Below the pieces are notes generated by a model. That model ran no database searches and was not told the DNA's origin. It worked only from the letters and a program-made list of their open reading frames with translations. DNA of 64,000 nt, taken from DAOTZR01 sp034432595. Lineage in GTDB: Bacteria > Chloroflexota > Anaerolineae > B4-G1 > SLSP01. The DNA lies in contig DAOUBT010000023.1 of NCBI GenBank assembly GCA_034432595.1, positions 9,132 to 73,131 of the forward strand. The letters run 5' to 3'. Shown piece after piece: positions 50,486 to 58,902 of this stretch (its first letter is position 1; the number at the start of each line of letters is the position of its first letter). Made by a program: the position numbers and the translations under genes.

Positions 50486-51496
50486 ATGGAGCCAATGGAG
50501 TGGACGGAGCGGGTTGCCCAACGGGGCGGCTCGCTGTTGCAGACAACCTTATGGGGGCAGCTCAAAGCCGCATTTGGCTGGCGCTATGAGCTGGTGACCC
50601 TGCCCAACGCGACGGCCGGGGCGCTGGTGCTCTATCGTCCCCTGCCGCTGCGCCTGGGCACCATCGCTTACGTGCCACGCGGACCGGTAGTGGATTGGAA
50701 CGATCCCGACGCCGTGGACGCGCTGCTGATGGCGCTGCGTCAGGCCGCGCGGCGACGTGGCGCCTGGGCGCTGTGGATCGAACCCGATCAGCTCGACACG
50801 CCGGAACATCGCGCTCAGTTGCACCTGCGCGGGCTGCGGCCCGCATCCCATACCATTCAACCGCCGCGCACCATCCTGGTGGATATCCACGATGATGAGG
50901 AGGCCATCCTCAACCGTATGCACCAGAAGACGCGCTACAACATCCGCCTGTCCGCGCGCAAAGGGGTGACGGTGCGCGCCGCCGGCGCGGAGGCGTGCGG
51001 CACGTTCTACGCGCTGATGCAGGAGACCGGCGCGCGGGAAGCCTTCGGCATCCACAGCGAGGCTTACTACCGCCGCGCTATGGAACTGTTCGCGCCACAA
51101 TATGCCACCCTCCTGTTAGCCGAGGTCGAAGGGGAAGCGGTGGCGGGATTGATGGCTTTCGCTTTGGGCGCAACGGCCTGGTATTTTTACGGCGCTTCGA
51201 GCAATCGCCACCGCGAAAAAATGGCCCCCTACGCCCTGCAGTGGGCGGCGATCCAATGGGCCAAAGCGCGCGGCTGCACCGTCTACGACCTGTGGGGCAT
51301 CCCCGATGCCGACGAGGCTACCCTGGAGGCGCAGTTCACGCAACGGCAGGACGGACTGTGGGGGGTGTACCGCTTCAAACGCGGCTTCGGCGGTCGGGTG
51401 GTGCGCTACGTGGGCCTGTGGGAACAGGGCCTGCATCCGCTTTATCCCATCGCGGCGCGGCTGTGGCGTCGCCGACGCAGCGAACAACAGGCATAG
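50486..51496 (+). CDS. FemABX-type peptidyltransferase (GNAT fold)
   Basis: 336 residues. GGSLLQTTLWGQLKAAFGW and YVPRGPVVDW open the protein as in FemX-like enzymes; MHQKTRYNIRLSARKGV and the final YDLWGIP... VYRFKRGFGG region are hallmarks of lipid II amino-acid ligases. Such enzymes add amino acids from aminoacyl-tRNA to peptidoglycan precursors. It is followed by an alpha/beta hydrolase gene after 12 nt. Confidence 0.9.
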   Translation: MEPMEWTERVAQRGGSLLQTTLWGQLKAAFGWRYELVTLPNATAGALVLYRPLPLRLGTIAYVPRGPVVDWNDPDAVDALLMALRQAARRRGAWALWIEPDQLDTPEHRAQLHLRGLRPASHTIQPPRTILVDIHDDEEAILNRMHQKTRYNIRLSARKGVTVRAAGAEACGTFYALMQETGAREAFGIHSEAYYRRAMELFAPQYATLLLAEVEGEAVAGLMAFALGATAWYFYGASSNRHREKMAPYALQWAAIQWAKARGCTVYDLWGIPDADEATLEAQFTQRQDGLWGVYRFKRGFGGRVVRYVGLWEQGLHPLYPIAARLWRRRRSEQQA

Positions 51497-51508
51497 GAGG
51501 GAGGTTGT

Positions 51509-52447
51509 ATGCTGGGAGGTGTCTTGATTGGCCTGCTGCTGGGCATCCCACTGGGCATCCTTTTAGCGGCGGGGGCGTATTTCTCAAGCATGGTGCGCTT
51601 CATGCCCGTCCGCAAGGTGGAAGAGACTTACCAGATTGAGGTGGATGCGGGCGTGCTCGATCCGGAGGCTTTCGAGCAGCTCCCCAAAGAGGAGGTGCGC
51701 ATCCCTTCGCCTTTTGGCTATGACTTGTACGGCCTCTATTTCCCCGTGCCGGGGTCTAAAAAGACCGTCATCATTGCCCACGGCATCACCTACACCCTGT
51801 ACGGCTCGGTCAAGTACATGAACGTGTTCCGGCAGCTTGGTTACAACGCCCTGCTCTACGACCATCGGCGCCACGGACGCAGCGGCGGCAAGGATACCGG
51901 TTACGGCTACTACGAAAAGCACGATTTGAAGGCCTGCGTGGATTGGGTCATCGCGCGCAACGGAGCGGATTCGCTCATCGGCACGCATGGCGAATCGTTG
52001 GGCGCGGCCACGGCCCTGCAACACGCAGCGATGGATGAGCGCGTCCACTTTGTGGTGGCGGATTGCTCTTTCGCCGACGCGCGCGAGATTTTCGCCTACC
52101 GGTTGCAACAGGATTTCCACGTCCCCGCCTTCCCGCTGATTCAGGTCGCGAGCCTCATCAACAAGCTGAGCGGCGGCTGGTTCTTCGGCGAGGCGTCGCC
52201 GCTGCGCGCCGTGCCACACATCCGCGCGGCGCTGCTCTTCATCCACGGCGCGCAAGATGATTTCGTCCCGCCGCATCACAGCGAGCGCCTCTACGCGCGC
52301 GCCACCTCATCCCTGAAACGCCTGTGGCTGGCCCCGGAAGCGAAACACGCCGAGTCGCTCTTCAAACAGCCGGTGGCTTATGCGGAACAGGTGCGGGCTT
52401 TTTTGGAAGACGTGGAAAAGACCCCCTCATCCCCAAAGCAAGCTTGA
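51509..52447 (+). CDS. Membrane-anchored alpha/beta hydrolase
   Basis: 312 residues. An N-terminal membrane helix (about 4-27) precedes the hydrolase domain. The nucleophile elbow GTHGESLGAA has Ser163, the oxyanion segment is IIAHGITYT and the acid residue is in HGAQDDFVPP; a His near HAES completes the triad. Resembles the BEM46/YhhN-adjacent hydrolases. GGAGG 7 nt before the ATG. The substrate is unknown. Confidence 0.88.
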   Translation: MLGGVLIGLLLGIPLGILLAAGAYFSSMVRFMPVRKVEETYQIEVDAGVLDPEAFEQLPKEEVRIPSPFGYDLYGLYFPVPGSKKTVIIAHGITYTLYGSVKYMNVFRQLGYNALLYDHRRHGRSGGKDTGYGYYEKHDLKACVDWVIARNGADSLIGTHGESLGAATALQHAAMDERVHFVVADCSFADAREIFAYRLQQDFHVPAFPLIQVASLINKLSGGWFFGEASPLRAVPHIRAALLFIHGAQDDFVPPHHSERLYARATSSLKRLWLAPEAKHAESLFKQPVAYAEQVRAFLEDVEKTPSSPKQA

Positions 52448-52454
52448 GGTGAGC

Positions 52455-52673
52455 ATGAAATACCCCAAACCGATGAGCATCGAAGAACGTTATGATTACC
52501 TGCAGACGATGTACGAGCGCTATCAGGCCGCGCAGGGGCGCAAGGAGCGAAGCGCCCTGTTGGATGAGATGCAGGCCGCCACGGGCTTGAATCGCGTCTA
52601 CCTGATTCAGCTCATGCAGCGCAGGCCGGAACGTCGCCCGCGCCGCCGTCGGGGAGGCGATACTCCGGCATGA
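52455..52673 (+). CDS. Small HTH protein resembling the N-terminus of a DDE transposase/integrase
   Basis: 72 residues. MSIEERYDYLQTMYERYQAAQ leads into LLDEMQAATGLNRVYLIQLM, the helix-turn-helix pattern at the start of several integrase-type transposases, then an Arg-rich tail (RRPRRRRGG). The catalytic domain is absent, so it is either a transposase remnant or a domesticated small DNA-binding protein. GAGGTGAGC precedes the ATG, 7 nt after the hydrolase stop; ruvB begins 67 nt later. Confidence 0.55.
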   Translation: MKYPKPMSIEERYDYLQTMYERYQAAQGRKERSALLDEMQAATGLNRVYLIQLMQRRPERRPRRRRGGDTPA

Positions 52674-52740
52674 GCTACCACGCTCTCATCCCACCGCGGC
52701 CCGAACGCGGGCCGGCAGTACGCTCCATGCGGGAGGCAGC

Positions 52741-53769
52741 ATGAGCCAGAAACCCCCTCGAACCGTCGCGCCGGAACCCGAACCGGAAGATGTTGCCCTG
52801 GACCGCGCCCTGCGTCCGCAACGCCTTGACGATATGCTCGGTCAGGAACGGGTGCGCGAGAATTTGCGCATCCTGCTGGAAGCGGCACGCGCACGACAGG
52901 AGGCCGTGGAGCACATCCTCTTCTACGGGCCGCCGGGATTGGGCAAGACCACCCTGGCGCACATCATCGCCCACGAGATGGACGCGCCGTTGCGCATTAC
53001 AGCCGGTCCGGCCATTGAGCGTGCCGGAGACCTGGCCGCCATCCTGAGCAACCTGCGCGCCAAAGAGGTGCTCTTCATTGACGAGATTCATCGCCTGGGT
53101 AAGGCGGTGGAAGAGATTCTCTACCCGGCGATGGAGGATTTCGCGCTCGATCTGGTCATCGGACAGGGGCCGGGGGCGCGCAGCATTCGCCTCAATCTGC
53201 CGCGCTTCACGGTGGTGGGAGCGACCACGCGCCTGGCGCTGCTTTCCGCGCCCTTGCGCACGCGCTTCGGGGCGGTGTTTCGCTTAGATTTTTATGATGA
53301 GGCTGCCTTGCAGGAGATTGTCAGCCGCGCGGCGCGGGCGCTCAATGTGGCCATCGAGCCGGAGGGTGGCCGCGAGATTGCGCGGCGCGGACGGGGCACG
53401 CCGCGCGTGGCGCTGCGCTTGTTGCGGCGCGTGCGCGATTACGCGCAGGTGCGCGGCAACGGCGTCATCACCGGCCCCCTTGCAGCCGAAGCCCTGGCGC
53501 TCATGGAGATTGACGAGCGCGGCCTCGACGACCTGGATCGGCGTGTGCTCCACGCCATCATCGAGAAGTTCAACGGTGGGCCGGTCGGCCTGGAGACGAT
53601 TGCCGCGACGGTAGGGGAAGAGGCGGATACCATCATGGACGTGGTGGAGCCGTACCTGCTGCAGCTCGGCTTCCTGGATCGCACGCCGCGCGGACGCATC
53701 GCCACACGAGCAGCTTATGAGCATCTCGGCATCCCCTACGAGCGGAGCGAACAGCCGACGTTGTTCTGA
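52741..53769 (+). CDS. ruvB: Holliday junction branch migration helicase RuvB
   Basis: 342 residues. Opens with the RuvB-specific LRPQRLDDMLGQ; Walker A is GPPGLGKTT (63-71), Walker B LFIDEIHRL with Asp114-Glu115, sensor 1 VGATTRLALLSAPLRTRFG, and the winged-helix C-terminus ends GRIATRAAYEHLG. It drives branch migration with RuvA, which is not encoded here, nor is ruvC. Confidence 0.97.
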   Translation: MSQKPPRTVAPEPEPEDVALDRALRPQRLDDMLGQERVRENLRILLEAARARQEAVEHILFYGPPGLGKTTLAHIIAHEMDAPLRITAGPAIERAGDLAAILSNLRAKEVLFIDEIHRLGKAVEEILYPAMEDFALDLVIGQGPGARSIRLNLPRFTVVGATTRLALLSAPLRTRFGAVFRLDFYDEAALQEIVSRAARALNVAIEPEGGREIARRGRGTPRVALRLLRRVRDYAQVRGNGVITGPLAAEALALMEIDERGLDDLDRRVLHAIIEKFNGGPVGLETIAATVGEEADTIMDVVEPYLLQLGFLDRTPRGRIATRAAYEHLGIPYERSEQPTLF

Positions 53770-53774
53770 AGCGG

Positions 53775-53990
<216 letters not shown>

Positions 53991-54018
53991 GAAGCTGAAC
54001 TTGTGATGTGAGGTGTTC

Positions 54019-54909
54019 ATGCCCCTTCAATCACTGCCTGATCATTGTTATGCCGTGCTCGATGGTGCGACGATCGGCGCGATAGTCACGCCCACGGGCG
54101 AGGCGCTGGTGATAGACGCCGGTCTGGAGCGCGACGCGGCAAAAAAGGCGTGGCGCGCGTTGACGGCGGTGGCGCAGCGTCCGGCGGCGCTGCTCATCAC
54201 CCACGGCCACGCCGACCATTTCGGTGGGGCGGCGTGGTTCGCGCAACAGCAGGTCCCCATCTTCGCCCCGCCCTTAGAGGGCCTGTACGCGGTAGAGCCG
54301 CTGCTGGAGCCGCTTTTTCTCTACGGCGGGGCCGCGCCGCTGAGCGACTTGCTGGGCAAGTTCACCTGTGCCCGGCAGAGCCTCCAGAGCTTCCAACCCC
54401 TTCAGCCCGGTCCGCTCACCCTCGCCGGCCTCACCGTGGACATCATCCCGCTGCACGGCCACGCGCCGCAACAGATGGGCATTGGTTACGGCGAGGTGTG
54501 TTTCTGCGGCGATGCGCTCTTCCCGCCAGAAACCCTGACGCGGCATCCCATCCTCTTCTGCGCGGACCTGGATGCCTGGTTGGAGACGTTGGCGCGGCTG
54601 CCGAGCCTGGGCTATCGCGTTTACGTGCCGGGCCACGGGCCGGTGGTGGAAGATGTCGCCACCCTGGCCGAAGCCAACGCCGCGCGCCTGCGCGAGATCC
54701 GCGAGCTGACCTTTGCCGCTCTCACCACCCCGCAGGAGGATGGGGCGGTGCTGCGCGCCGTAGCCGCGCATTACGGCGTGAACCTGTCCACGCCCACGCT
54801 CTACCTGCTGGCGCTGACCACGATCCGCGCCGCGCTCTCCTCCCTGCAACGCGCGAACGCCATCCAGGCCTGCGTGGAGGATAACCGCCTGCTCTACCGC
54901 CGCGTTTAG
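54019..54909 (+). CDS. Metallo-beta-lactamase-fold hydrolase
   Basis: 296 residues from the ATG at 54019, with GAGG 6 nt before it; a GTG at 54013 is an alternative. The metal motif is ITHGHADHFGG, with further ligands in PLHGHAP, CGDALFPP and VPGHGP. This is the glyoxalase II-like subgroup; the substrate is unknown. Its last 4 nt overlap the convergent UbiD-family gene. Confidence 0.9.
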   Translation: MPLQSLPDHCYAVLDGATIGAIVTPTGEALVIDAGLERDAAKKAWRALTAVAQRPAALLITHGHADHFGGAAWFAQQQVPIFAPPLEGLYAVEPLLEPLFLYGGAAPLSDLLGKFTCARQSLQSFQPLQPGPLTLAGLTVDIIPLHGHAPQQMGIGYGEVCFCGDALFPPETLTRHPILFCADLDAWLETLARLPSLGYRVYVPGHGPVVEDVATLAEANAARLREIRELTFAALTTPQEDGAVLRAVAAHYGVNLSTPTLYLLALTTIRAALSSLQRANAIQACVEDNRLLYRRV

Positions 54910-56360
54910 CGAATCAGCGTCTCCCACAGGGAGCGCATCCGCGCAGCCACCTCCGCATCCATGCGCGCCACCTCCGGCCAGGCGCGGGTATAGCCTTCCT
55001 GCGGCCATTTAGCCGTCGCATCAATGCCGATTTTACCGCCGAACAGCGGCTGGTAGCTGGCATGGTCGAGCTGGTCCACCGGCCCCTCGGTGATGATGAC
55101 ATCGCGCGCCCAATCCACGTTGCCCAGGGCCTGCCAGGCCACCTCGTTGAGGTTCTGCACGTCCACCCACTCATCCACCACCACAATCGCCTTGGCCAGA
55201 CTCAGCAGCGCCAGCCCCCACAGGCCATGGATCACCTTGCGCGCGTGGCCGGGGAAGCGTTTACGGATGCTCACCAGCACCAGGTTGTGAAAGACACCCG
55301 CCGCGGGCATGGCAAAATCCACCACTTCCGGCAGGAAAAGGCGCAACAACGGCAGGAAAAGGCGCTCCGTGGCCTTGCCCATCCAGTAATCTTCCATCGG
55401 CGGGATGCCCACCACGGTTGCCGGGTAGATGGGGTCGCGGCGGCGCGTGATCGCGGTGACGTGGAAAGCGGGGAACAGCTCCACCGGTGTGTAATAGCCG
55501 GTATGGTCGCCAAACGGCCCCTCCGGGCGCTGATCCGCGGGGTCCACATAGCCTTCGATGACCACATCCGCATCCGCTGGCACTTCCAGGGGTTGTGAAA
55601 CACAGCGCACCATAGGCACGGGCGCGCCGCGCAGCCAGCCCGCCAGCAAGTACTCATCAATATCCGGGGGAAGGGGGGCCGAGGCCGCCCAGATGCACGC
55701 CGGATCGCCACCGAGCACAATCGCCGCGGGGATGGGGGCGCGCGCCGTGCGTTCGTGTTCAGCGCCGCCCTTGTGCTTCTGCCAGTGGACCAGCAACGTG
55801 CGCGCGTCGAGCTTCTGCAAGCGATACATGCCCACGTTGCGCACCCCGGTCTGCGGATGGCGCGTCACCACCTGCGGCAGGGTGATGAAGGGACCGCCAT
55901 CCTTGGGCCAGCAGGTGAGGATGGGGAGCGCGTCAAGCGAAGCCTCATCGCGCGCGATGATGTCCTGCACCGGCGCGGAGCGGACGCGGCGCGGCGGGAG
56001 GCCGGCGGCGCGCAGCGCCTGCACCAGGCCCCAGGCGCGCGTCATCGCGCCGCGCGCATCCTGCGGCAGGCGCACATCGAGCAACGCTTCCAGGCGCGTG
56101 CGCAACGCCTCCAGCTCCTCCACGTGCAACGCCCAGGCCATGCGTTGCGCGCTGCCGAACAGATTGACCAGAACGGGGATGCTGCTTCCCTCCACTTGCG
56201 TGAACAGCAGCGCTTTATTGTGCTGGGGCGGCGCCTTGCTGGCCAGATCGGCCAGGGCGCTGATCTCCAGGAACGGGCTGATGCGCTGCTCGACGCGCAG
56301 CAGCTCACCCTGCCGCTCCAAATGCTCGATAAACTCACGTAAGGGATGGTTCACACTCAC
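54906..56360 (-). CDS. ubiD: UbiD-family (prenylated FMN-dependent) decarboxylase
   Basis: 484 residues. REFIEHLERQGELLRVEQRISPFLEISALAD is the family N-terminus; GVRNVGMYRLQ, GPFGDHTGYY and GIDATAKW mark the prenyl-FMN/Mn2+ region and C-terminal substrate domain. UbiD enzymes decarboxylate aromatic or alpha,beta-unsaturated acids; a quinone-pathway role is common. No UbiX prenyltransferase gene is in the window. Confidence 0.93.
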   Translation of the reverse strand: MSVNHPLREFIEHLERQGELLRVEQRISPFLEISALADLASKAPPQHNKALLFTQVEGSSIPVLVNLFGSAQRMAWALHVEELEALRTRLEALLDVRLPQDARGAMTRAWGLVQALRAAGLPPRRVRSAPVQDIIARDEASLDALPILTCWPKDGGPFITLPQVVTRHPQTGVRNVGMYRLQKLDARTLLVHWQKHKGGAEHERTARAPIPAAIVLGGDPACIWAASAPLPPDIDEYLLAGWLRGAPVPMVRCVSQPLEVPADADVVIEGYVDPADQRPEGPFGDHTGYYTPVELFPAFHVTAITRRRDPIYPATVVGIPPMEDYWMGKATERLFLPLLRLFLPEVVDFAMPAAGVFHNLVLVSIRKRFPGHARKVIHGLWGLALLSLAKAIVVVDEWVDVQNLNEVAWQALGNVDWARDVIITEGPVDQLDHASYQPLFGGKIGIDATAKWPQEGYTRAWPEVARMDAEVAARMRSLWETLIR

Positions 56361-56682
56361 CTCCCGAACAGGGTTGGGAATGGACTAAGTATTCCGCAGA
56401 TGGGCAAAGAGTCAAGTACCCGCTTCCAACTTCCAGGCGGGTAGGCGACGGCAATGCCGTCGCCTACCCCGACGGCAATGCCGTCACCTACCCACCCGCG
56501 CGGGTGACCGTTTCCAGTTTCCAGCATCCAGCTTCCAACTTCCAGTCAAAAGGCCGGGTAGACAACGGCAGTGCCGTTACCTACCCACCCACGCGGGTGA
56601 CCGTTTCCAGCATCCAGATTGACATCCCGCCACTTTGCACTACCATTAGGCCATCTTACCAACTTACAGGAGGGCAACGTTC
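56361..56682. repeat. Intergenic palindromic/TTCCAG-type repeat cluster (inverted relative to 53.8 kb)
   Basis: The gap between ubiD and ino1 contains palindrome copies at 56444-56464, 56471-56485 and a diverged one near 56560-56580, with CTTCCAACTTCCAG, GTTTCCAGCATCCAG and CACCCGCGCGGGTG units. The closing GCATCCAG...ATTGACATCCCG region and an AGGAGG before the ATG at 56683 may hold the ino1 expression signals. Confidence 0.8.
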
Positions 56683-57786
56683 ATGAGTCAAAAGAAAATC
56701 CGTGTTGCAATCATTGGCGTTGGGAACTGTGCCTCGGCCCTGGTGCAGGGCGTGCATTTTTACCGCAACGCTGCCGATGATGAATTCATCCCCGGCCTGA
56801 TGCACCCGCGCCTTGGCCCCTATCATGTGAGCGACATCGAGTTCACAGCCGCATTTGACATTGACATTAACAAGGTCGGCAAGGACCTCTCGGAAGCGAT
56901 TTTCGCCCCGCCCAACAACACCTATCGCTTTGCCGACGTGCCGCATCTGGGCGTGCCGGTCTACCGCGGCATGACGCATGATGGCCTGGGGAAGTACCTC
57001 TCGCAGGTCATCACCAAGGCCCCCGGCCCCACCGCGGACATTGTGGGCATCCTCAAGGAGACCAAAACCGATGTCGTGGTCAATTTCCTGCCCGTGGGCA
57101 GCGAGATGGCGACGAAGTGGTACGTCGAGCAGATTCTCGATGCGGGTTGCGCCCTGGTGAACGGCATCCCGGTCTTCATCGCGCGCGAGCCTTACTGGCA
57201 GCGCCGCTTCGCCGAACGCGGTCTGCCCGTCATCGGCGACGATGTGAAAAGTCAGGTTGGCGCCACCATCCTGCACCGCAAACTGGCGCGCCTGTTCGTG
57301 GATCGCGGCGTGCGCATTGACCGTACCTATCAGCTCAACTTTGGCGGCAACACTGACTTCCTCAACATGCTGGAGCGCGAACGTCTGGAGTCCAAGAAAA
57401 TCTCCAAGACCGGTTCAGTGACCAGTCAGATTCCCTACACCCTCAACCCGGATGACATTCACGTCGGACCCAGCGATTACGTGCCGTGGCTGCAAGATCG
57501 CAAGTGGTGCTACATCCGCATGGAGGGGACAACCTTCGGCAACGTGCCGCTCAACATCGAGGTCAAGTTGGAGGTGTGGGATAGCCCCAACAGCGCGGGC
57601 GTGGTCATTGACGCGGTGCGCTGCGCCAAACTGGCCCTGGATCGCGGCCTTTCCGGGGCGCTCGTCGAACCTTCGTCCTACTTCATGAAGTCGCCGCCGG
57701 TTCAATTCACGGATGATGAGGCCCACGACCGCGTCGAGGCCTTCATCACCGGGGAGAGCATCACCACGCTAAAAGGCCAGGCCTGA
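56683..57786 (+). CDS. ino1: Inositol-3-phosphate synthase
   Basis: 367 residues, the same length as the actinobacterial enzyme. The NAD motif is GVGNCASALVQG (about 12-23); FDIDINKVGKDL, NGIPVFIA, GDDVKSQVGATILHR and LNFGGNTDFLNM are diagnostic. It makes 1D-myo-inositol-3-phosphate from glucose-6-phosphate, for inositol lipids or compatible solutes such as di-myo-inositol phosphate. It is monocistronic with a strong terminator. Confidence 0.96.
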   Translation: MSQKKIRVAIIGVGNCASALVQGVHFYRNAADDEFIPGLMHPRLGPYHVSDIEFTAAFDIDINKVGKDLSEAIFAPPNNTYRFADVPHLGVPVYRGMTHDGLGKYLSQVITKAPGPTADIVGILKETKTDVVVNFLPVGSEMATKWYVEQILDAGCALVNGIPVFIAREPYWQRRFAERGLPVIGDDVKSQVGATILHRKLARLFVDRGVRIDRTYQLNFGGNTDFLNMLERERLESKKISKTGSVTSQIPYTLNPDDIHVGPSDYVPWLQDRKWCYIRMEGTTFGNVPLNIEVKLEVWDSPNSAGVVIDAVRCAKLALDRGLSGALVEPSSYFMKSPPVQFTDDEAHDRVEAFITGESITTLKGQA

Positions 57787-57800
57787 GCCTCTCTGCTATC

Positions 57801-57837
57801 AAAAAGCCGCCGGAGATGGTCCGGCGGCTTTTTTTGC
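57801..57837. terminator. Bidirectional terminator between ino1 and the ATP-grasp gene
   Basis: 14-bp arms (AAAAAGCCGCCGGA and its complement) with a 5-nt loop; T-runs follow on both strands, so it serves both convergent transcripts. Confidence 0.95.
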
Positions 57838-57852
57838 ATGGCCTCCATGGGG

Positions 57853-58902
57853 CTACGCTTCGATGTCGTAACGCTCCAGTGCCAGGTGCAGAATCTCCAG
57901 CACCAACGTCTCGTAGCTCACGCCCTCGGCGTCGGCGACGATCCACAGGTCGCTAAAGCCAGGGCGCAAACCGGGCAGGGTGTTGATCTCCACCAGCATG
58001 GGCCTCCCCGCCGCATCGAGGCGAAAATCCACGCGCGAAACGTCCAGCGCGCCGATAGCCTCGAAAGCGGCGATGGTCAGCTCCTGCATCTCCCGCGCCA
58101 GCGCATCGGGGATGTCCGCCGGGCAGACCAGCCCCGGCGCGCCCGGATCATCCGGCGCATAGGATTTGGCGAGCGTGTTGTACACCCCCTTCAACTCGCC
58201 GCGGGAAACGTCAATCTCCTCTACCGGGAAGACGTGATAACCGCGCGCGTCGTAGAAATTGGCGCGCCGCTTCTCCCCGCCGCGCAAGCGATTCCCCAAC
58301 ACCCCCACGGTGAACTCACGCCCCGGCAGGAACCCTTCCACCAAAGCTGGTTGGCGATAGGTGCGCACCACCCAGTCCACCTGCGCGCGCAATTCCGCCT
58401 CGTTGTGGACGATAGAATGCTCATTGATGCCCATGCCGGAGCCTTCGCGCACCGGCTTGACGAAGAGCGGGAAATGCAGCTCAGGCTTAAGCGCCTCGTC
58501 CGCGTGCGCCATCACCTGGAAGGGCGCCGTAGGCAGGCCATAGCTCTGCCAGACCAGCTTGGTCATCCCCTTATCTAGAGAGATGGCATTGGTGAGCACC
58601 TTCGAGCCGGTGTAAGGGATGCCCAGAAATTCCAGCAGGGCGGGCACCTGCGCCTCGCGGGCATCGCCGCGCAGTCCTTCGGCAATGTTGAAGCAGAAAT
58701 CAGGTCGGTCGTGGAGCAGCGCCGTGAGCAGCGTCTCATCCGCTTCGAGCAAGAACGCCTCATGACCAGCGCCGCGCAGCACGCCCAGAATACCCTCCAC
58801 CGTCTCGGTCGCATCGTACTCGGCCAGCGCGTCCGGGGGGGCGTCATGCGTCAGGTGGGATTTGGCCCCATGCTTGGTGTTGGCAATTAACGCGATGCGC
58901 AT
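57853..58902 (-). CDS. ATP-grasp ligase, D-Ala-D-Ala ligase-like
   Basis: 349 residues. Motifs of the Ddl-type ATP-grasp fold are clear: FPLFVKPVREGSGMGI, GFLPGREFTVGVLGN and SRVDFRLDAAGRPMLVEINTLPGL. The N-terminal FNIAEGLRGDAREAQVPALLEFLGIPYTGS is shared with a Ddl-related group not dedicated to cell walls. The gene follows kamA with a one-base overlap (TG/ATG contact at 58902), so the two products are probably made in step; it may ligate beta-lysine or a related amino acid (inference). Confidence 0.88.
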   Translation of the reverse strand: MRIALIANTKHGAKSHLTHDAPPDALAEYDATETVEGILGVLRGAGHEAFLLEADETLLTALLHDRPDFCFNIAEGLRGDAREAQVPALLEFLGIPYTGSKVLTNAISLDKGMTKLVWQSYGLPTAPFQVMAHADEALKPELHFPLFVKPVREGSGMGINEHSIVHNEAELRAQVDWVVRTYRQPALVEGFLPGREFTVGVLGNRLRGGEKRRANFYDARGYHVFPVEEIDVSRGELKGVYNTLAKSYAPDDPGAPGLVCPADIPDALAREMQELTIAAFEAIGALDVSRVDFRLDAAGRPMLVEINTLPGLRPGFSDLWIVADAEGVSYETLVLEILHLALERYDIEA

